Shown piece by piece: positions 59,963 through 64,000 of a stretch of 64,000 nucleotides of DNA. Both the position numbers and the translations under genes were made by a program. Under the pieces are notes generated by a model that saw only the letters and a program-made list of their open reading frames with translations, had not been told where the DNA came from and did no database searches. The stretch comes from Pseudomonas kairouanensis (GTDB lineage: Bacteria > Pseudomonadota > Gammaproteobacteria > Pseudomonadales > Pseudomonadaceae), in NCBI RefSeq assembly GCF_004682055.1, contig NZ_QUZU01000003.1, positions 170,750 through 234,749 on the forward strand. Direction: 5' to 3'. Every line of letters begins with the position of its first letter. The stretch's first letter is position 1.

Positions 59963-62732
59963 AGTCGTTGAGGCGCTCGCACTGAGAGCGAGGAAAATTC
60001 TGCAAATTCAGAAAGAGGCCGGTGAGAAGATCGACCGTACCTCAATCACAAAACTTCTTGAACTTGATGCCCCCATTTTCACCTTAACTACAAAGCAGAC
60101 CGTCAGCCCAGAGCAGATTGAAGCCGCAACGCGATTACTCTGGACCATCTTTATCACCGAACAGGGACCGGCTCTTTTCCTGAAGGGTAAAGAAGGCGAC
60201 CGTCCGGCGCCCTGGTATGTCGGTGAGCGCAGGCAGGCAGGCCATTTCATGCAACGCTACCTCAGCAAGCTCGAGGAGGATAAGTGGCCTGAACACTCCA
60301 GAAATGAGCTCAAGGAGAGCACTGCTCGCATTCTCGAAGCCATGGACGACCCATGCCGTGCTGGGACCTGGGATTGGCGGGGGTTGGTTGTTGGTGATGT
60401 GCAGTCAGGCAAGACCGCCAGTTATGCAGGCGTTGTCAATCGCGCTGCGGATGCGGGATACCGCATCATCATCGTACTCGCCGGTATGCACAAAATTCTG
60501 CGTCTCCAGACGCAGAAGCGCTTCGATCTTGACGTTTTAGGCTATGACACCAATCCAAAGAACCGCCAGACAAACCAGCCCTTGAGGCCAATCGGTGTTG
60601 GCACCTTCACTCCTCTGCTCGTCGATAGCCTCACAATGGCGGACATGAATGGGGACTTCAGTCAGAAGCTCGCGGACCAAGCCAACTTCTCACCAGACAG
60701 CAAACCTTGTCTTTTCATCGTCAAGAAGAACGCAAAGGTGCTTGAAAATCTGAACAATTGGATCGCCCGCCTGCCTGCTCTAGCAAAAACAGCCCCTGTC
60801 CTCGTCATTGATGATGAGGCTGATCAGGCTTCGGTTGATACAGGTGACCAGCCCCTGCTTGAGGATGGCACGTTCAAGGAGGAATACGACCCCAAACGCG
60901 TCAACGGTGAAATACGCAAGCTGCTGATGAAGTTCGAGCGGCGCGTCTACTTGGGATACACAGCGACACCGTTTGCAAATATCTTTATTCACGACGAAAG
61001 GTCGGCGAAGGATTATGGTCCTGATCTCTTCCCGTCGACCTTCATATCGGCTCTTACCCCACCGGATGATTACTTTGGTCCGGCAGCTGTTTTCGGGACA
61101 ACCGACGATGCCGATAGCATCGGTCTGCCTCTCGTCCGTCCGTTCGATCAGTTGGGTGAGAACTGGATACCGGAAAAGCATGACAAGACGCTCAAGCCAC
61201 GATTCAACGGACAGGACGTCATCCCTCCCAGCCTGGAAGAAGCAATAGACAGCTTCCTCCTTACGTGCGCCGCGCGTTCGGCACGCGGACAATGCACCGA
61301 GCACAACTCCATGCTTGTCCACGTCTCGCGGTTCGTCGACGTGCACGAAGAGGTTCATCGCCAAGTCGAGCGATACCTGCATACGGTGCGCGCAATGATC
61401 TCGAATGGCGACCAAGAGACCCTGCGACGCTTAAAGGGGGTGTGGGACACCGACTTTTTCTCCACAACGCGCGCAGTGAGGCCCACCGTGCACGGCCGCA
61501 ACACAATTGATCTTACCTGGGACCAGGTCCGCGTACGAATTGCTGACAGTTCGGACAAGATCAAGGTGATCACCGCGAATGGCAAGACGAAGGCGGACAT
61601 CGATTATGACCTCTACAAAGGTATTGGCCTTTCGGTCATCGCTGTGGGCGGTGATAAGCTCTCACGAGGCTTGACGCTCGAGGGACTGTCCTCAAGCTAC
61701 TTCCTCCGTACATCTCATCAATATGACAGTCTTTTGCAGATGGGACGGTGGTTCGGCTATCGTCGGGGCTTTGCCGACCTTTGCCGCCTCTATACCACTC
61801 CCGATATGGAGGACTGGTTCAGGTACGTGGCTACAGCTCAGAAGGAGCTGCGAGCTCAGTTCTTCGAGATGGAGCAGAGGGGGGGCACACCGAAAGAATT
61901 CGGTTTGAAGGTTGCCGTTCATGATGTCTTGAAAGTCACCGCGAAGAACAAGCAGCGCCACGCTGAGGAACGTCAGAGTAGCTACGCCGGTGAAGGCAAG
62001 ATTCAGACAGTCATGTTCAATGACAAAAGGACGCTGGATCTCAATGCCGACGTGACTGACGACTTCATTCGCAGTCTCGGAAAAGGCACGGAAAATCCCG
62101 CTCGCCCCGGACCGCCAGGAAAAACGGCGGACGGTGTACTATGGTCTGGCGTTCCCGGACAGAGAGTCTCCGCATATCTCAAGGATCTCACTTTCCCCCC
62201 GGAAAGCCTCCAGCTGAATGGCAGCGCTCTAGCTTCGTATATCAATGCACAGTTGGTGATGGAACATCCCGAACTTACCGACTGGACAATCTTTCTCGCT
62301 ACAGGGAATAAGAAAGAGGTCACGATAGCGGAGCAGTCGCGTAAATGCGTTCTGCGCGAACCCCGAAAGCCAAGGAATGCACGGCCTCTACCCACCGATC
62401 GCTTCATTATCGGTACGGCCCTCAGTCCCCTTGATCAAGCTATCGATTTGACCGACGCGGAGTTTGAAGAAGCTCTATCTCATACGAATATGGAGCGCAG
62501 ATCGCGCAGATTGGGCGACACTGACGTTCCCTCGGGTGAGTGCATCAGAAAGGTTCGAGGTCGACACCCGCAGAATGGTCTCCTGATCATCTATCCCATC
62601 GATCCTGAAGTAGCGAAGGTCGAATCGGCTGATAGGCCGGTTATCAGCGTGGTAGTCAGCTTCCCCGATAGTAATGCCGCTGACAAACGTATTTTCCTTT
62701 TCAACAGTGTCTTGCTGCGCGAGGAACTATGA
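59955..62732 (+). CDS. Z1-domain superfamily II ATPase
   Basis: A 925-residue protein with a Z1 domain, a superfamily II helicase/ATPase core associated with restriction-type operons. Walker A is VVGDVQSGKTASYAG (GDVQSGKT 147-154), Walker B is VLVIDDEADQAS (DEAD 287-290), and motif III is YLGYTATPFAN near 335-345. The second RecA-like lobe carries LSRGLTLEGLSSSYFLRTSHQYDSLLQMGRWFGYRRGF, with the arginine-finger motif, near 555-592. The C-terminal 250 residues have no recognised domain. It probably remodels or translocates on DNA to deliver the associated nucleases. It overlaps genes on both sides (8 bp and 4 bp). Confidence 0.9.
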   Translation: MFEVVEALALRARKILQIQKEAGEKIDRTSITKLLELDAPIFTLTTKQTVSPEQIEAATRLLWTIFITEQGPALFLKGKEGDRPAPWYVGERRQAGHFMQRYLSKLEEDKWPEHSRNELKESTARILEAMDDPCRAGTWDWRGLVVGDVQSGKTASYAGVVNRAADAGYRIIIVLAGMHKILRLQTQKRFDLDVLGYDTNPKNRQTNQPLRPIGVGTFTPLLVDSLTMADMNGDFSQKLADQANFSPDSKPCLFIVKKNAKVLENLNNWIARLPALAKTAPVLVIDDEADQASVDTGDQPLLEDGTFKEEYDPKRVNGEIRKLLMKFERRVYLGYTATPFANIFIHDERSAKDYGPDLFPSTFISALTPPDDYFGPAAVFGTTDDADSIGLPLVRPFDQLGENWIPEKHDKTLKPRFNGQDVIPPSLEEAIDSFLLTCAARSARGQCTEHNSMLVHVSRFVDVHEEVHRQVERYLHTVRAMISNGDQETLRRLKGVWDTDFFSTTRAVRPTVHGRNTIDLTWDQVRVRIADSSDKIKVITANGKTKADIDYDLYKGIGLSVIAVGGDKLSRGLTLEGLSSSYFLRTSHQYDSLLQMGRWFGYRRGFADLCRLYTTPDMEDWFRYVATAQKELRAQFFEMEQRGGTPKEFGLKVAVHDVLKVTAKNKQRHAEERQSSYAGEGKIQTVMFNDKRTLDLNADVTDDFIRSLGKGTENPARPGPPGKTADGVLWSGVPGQRVSAYLKDLTFPPESLQLNGSALASYINAQLVMEHPELTDWTIFLATGNKKEVTIAEQSRKCVLREPRKPRNARPLPTDRFIIGTALSPLDQAIDLTDAEFEEALSHTNMERRSRRLGDTDVPSGECIRKVRGRHPQNGLLIIYPIDPEVAKVESADRPVISVVVSFPDSNAADKRIFLFNSVLLREEL

Positions 62733-63703
62733 CTTGGCTTTCCGCACTGAACGATGCCTGGGATGAGCTCGCGCAGACCGCGCCCGTAGCTCATCAGTTT
62801 CGGTCGAAGCTTATCTCTACGGAGGTACCCCTCGATATCCTTGCAGGGATGCGCGCGATGGATGGCGCGCCATGCCTGATGCTTCAGACAGCCCCTGCAC
62901 CAGATGCTCTTTTCGAGCTTGGTGGCATGCGTCTGAATGCCGTGCCAGACGCGTCAGGAATCTTTCTTGTGCTTTCCCTCGAGGACAGCACAAGACGCGA
63001 CCTTTTCACGACTATCTGTGCAGATGTTGTTGCCGCTTCGGTCCAGGCGAACAGTGCAGATGCATTAGAACAGTTTCTGGCTCGCCTTGACGCTTGGCGC
63101 CAATTTCTTCGGGATCGGCATGATGGACTCTCTCGCTGGGAGACAGTCGGACTGATCGGTGAGCTAGTCGTGCTAGAGAAACTCTTGATTATTGATCCAG
63201 GCTGTCTCGATACATGGACATCTCCACGAGACGGGTTACATGACTTCGATCGAGTTGGACATGCCTTGGAAGTCAAGAGCTCCATCGGTCCCGCAGCCTC
63301 AATCACGGTCTCAAAACTTGATCAACTGGACACAACTGATCTCCGTCGGCTCGAGCTACTTCATGTGCGAATGGTCGAAGCACAAGATGGCCATACTTTA
63401 CGTGACCTGATCGTTGCGATCGCTGACCGACTGCCTAGCCAGGCCGCTCGTCTTACTTTCGAGAACGCTATTCTGCGCCGTGGCCTTCTACCAGGGGATG
63501 ATATTGCGCGCAGTGCACCAAGAGTACAGGTGCGTGGGATGGACTGCTATTCTGTTACGGGCGGGTTCCCGCGCCTGCTCCGAGCCTCACTCCCCGTAGC
63601 AATTACTGAAGCCACCTACACGCTTGATGTTCGCGCGCTGTCCACTTTCTCTATAGATATAACGGCGGCCCTTGAAGCGTTCATTCAAGGAGATCGTTCA
63701 TGA
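62729..63703 (+). CDS. PD-(D/E)XK motif protein (DUF4420)
   Basis: A 324-residue DUF4420 protein with a nuclease fold. GLIGELVVLEKLL holds E145; DGLHDFDRVGHALEVKSS gives D174 and the E181-V-K183 pair, together matching a PD-(D/E)XK active site. The C-terminal half (about 195-320) is of unknown fold. The family occurs next to Z1 and MutL-like ATPases and AIPR proteins in restriction-like operons, as here. Its ATG overlaps the Z1 stop by 4 bp and its stop overlaps the AIPR start by 4 bp. Confidence 0.87.
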   Translation: MTWLSALNDAWDELAQTAPVAHQFRSKLISTEVPLDILAGMRAMDGAPCLMLQTAPAPDALFELGGMRLNAVPDASGIFLVLSLEDSTRRDLFTTICADVVAASVQANSADALEQFLARLDAWRQFLRDRHDGLSRWETVGLIGELVVLEKLLIIDPGCLDTWTSPRDGLHDFDRVGHALEVKSSIGPAASITVSKLDQLDTTDLRRLELLHVRMVEAQDGHTLRDLIVAIADRLPSQAARLTFENAILRRGLLPGDDIARSAPRVQVRGMDCYSVTGGFPRLLRASLPVAITEATYTLDVRALSTFSIDITAALEAFIQGDRS

Positions 63704-64000
63704 GTGACGACGCACTTACAGAGTTCCATCAAGAGCTGGTTGCCGAAGTAGAAGAAGGCCTATCGACCGAAGAGCCTTTCTCAGCAAACATCTTTACCCG
63801 TTTGATCCTTGAACGCCTGGAGGAGGCCGGCCATTTTGACAGCACCTTCCCCCTCTACCAGGAAGGTCCGATCCGCAATACACGGTATCGCATTGATGGC
63901 TACACGTACGATGAGGATCGCGCTCGCCTGGACCTGTTCACCACGATCTACTCCGGCGATCTTACAGCCAGCAAAATTCCTGCCGCCGACATTACCCGTG
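63700..64000 (+). CDS. AIPR (abortive phage resistance) family protein, 5' part
   Basis: The frame from ATG at 63700 stays open to the window end (100 codons). It begins MSDDALTEFHQELVAEVEEG, then SANIFTRLILERLEEAGHFDSTFPLYQEG and RYRIDGYTYDEDRARLDLFTTIYSGD. The opening helix FHQEL, the EEAGHF segment and the GYxxDED-x-LDLF strand are the usual N-terminus of AIPR family proteins, which are linked to phage resistance. The rest lies to the right of the window. It is coupled to DUF4420 by an ATGA overlap. Confidence 0.75.
   Translation, partial: MSDDALTEFHQELVAEVEEGLSTEEPFSANIFTRLILERLEEAGHFDSTFPLYQEGPIRNTRYRIDGYTYDEDRARLDLFTTIYSGDLTASKIPAADITR

Overview
The window is a high-GC chromosome segment from a fluorescent-group Pseudomonas. 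The evidence is the nadB / algU-mucA-mucB-mucD block, a PhaG-type transacylase, the tctABC/opdH/tctDE tricarboxylate locus, dapA-bamC-purC, and inverted REP pairs of the P. fluorescens/P. syringae type (GTGGGAGC..GCTCCCAC with a CTCGCGAA-like core) in several intergenic gaps.

Layout. 1-4.2 kb: start of a FecI-like ECF sigma gene with a candidate Fur box, a DUF1508 protein, a DapA-like lyase plus class II aldolase operon facing its probable XRE-cupin regulator across a TGACAC palindrome, and a SIR2-like DUF4917 protein. 4.3-12.2 kb: iron alcohol dehydrogenase, SDR-like protein, LysR, then a CoA-transferase / HMG-CoA lyase / MFS catabolic operon, a YdcZ-like transporter and a second LysR. 12.3-17.4 kb: DUF4142 protein, Ogt, a small membrane protein, a HigB2/HigA2 toxin-antitoxin module bracketed by 88-bp direct repeats, tRNA-Gly(CCC), phaG, rsuA and a CWC protein. 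17.4-25.5 kb: a six-gene guanidine utilisation locus (ABC transporter, two DUF1989 carboxyguanidine-deiminase-type subunits, urea/guanidine carboxylase) preceded by a clear guanidine-I (ykkC) riboswitch and a sigma-54 promoter; no allophanate hydrolase is present in the window. 25.6-38.6 kb: chemoreceptor, Tyr-rich lipoprotein, hydroxyisobutyryl-CoA hydrolase, ung, the tricarboxylate transporter locus with its two-component system, and an HDOD protein. 38.6-54.3 kb: core housekeeping (ygfZ, sdhE, ygfX, nadB, algU operon lacking mucC, M48 protease, tusA, perM-like, bcp, gcvR, dapA, bamC, MBL hydrolase, purC) ending in tRNA-Ser(CGA).

From tRNA-Ser to the window end (54.3-64 kb) the sequence is an accessory island. 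About 1 kb of gene-poor, lower-GC sequence without an integrase is followed by a defence cluster: Vsr endonuclease and an Mrr/AspBHI-like restriction enzyme on the minus strand; divergently, a C5-cytosine methyltransferase, a truncated GHKL ATPase remnant, an intact MutL/MORC-type GHKL ATPase, a Z1-domain superfamily II ATPase, a DUF4420 PD-(D/E)XK protein and the start of an AIPR protein. The last four genes overlap by 4-8 bp and look like one translationally coupled unit. This multi-protein restriction-like system is the most interesting part of the window. Its component types have been described computationally together (MutL-like ATPases in restriction-modification operons), but the mechanism cannot be read from sequence.
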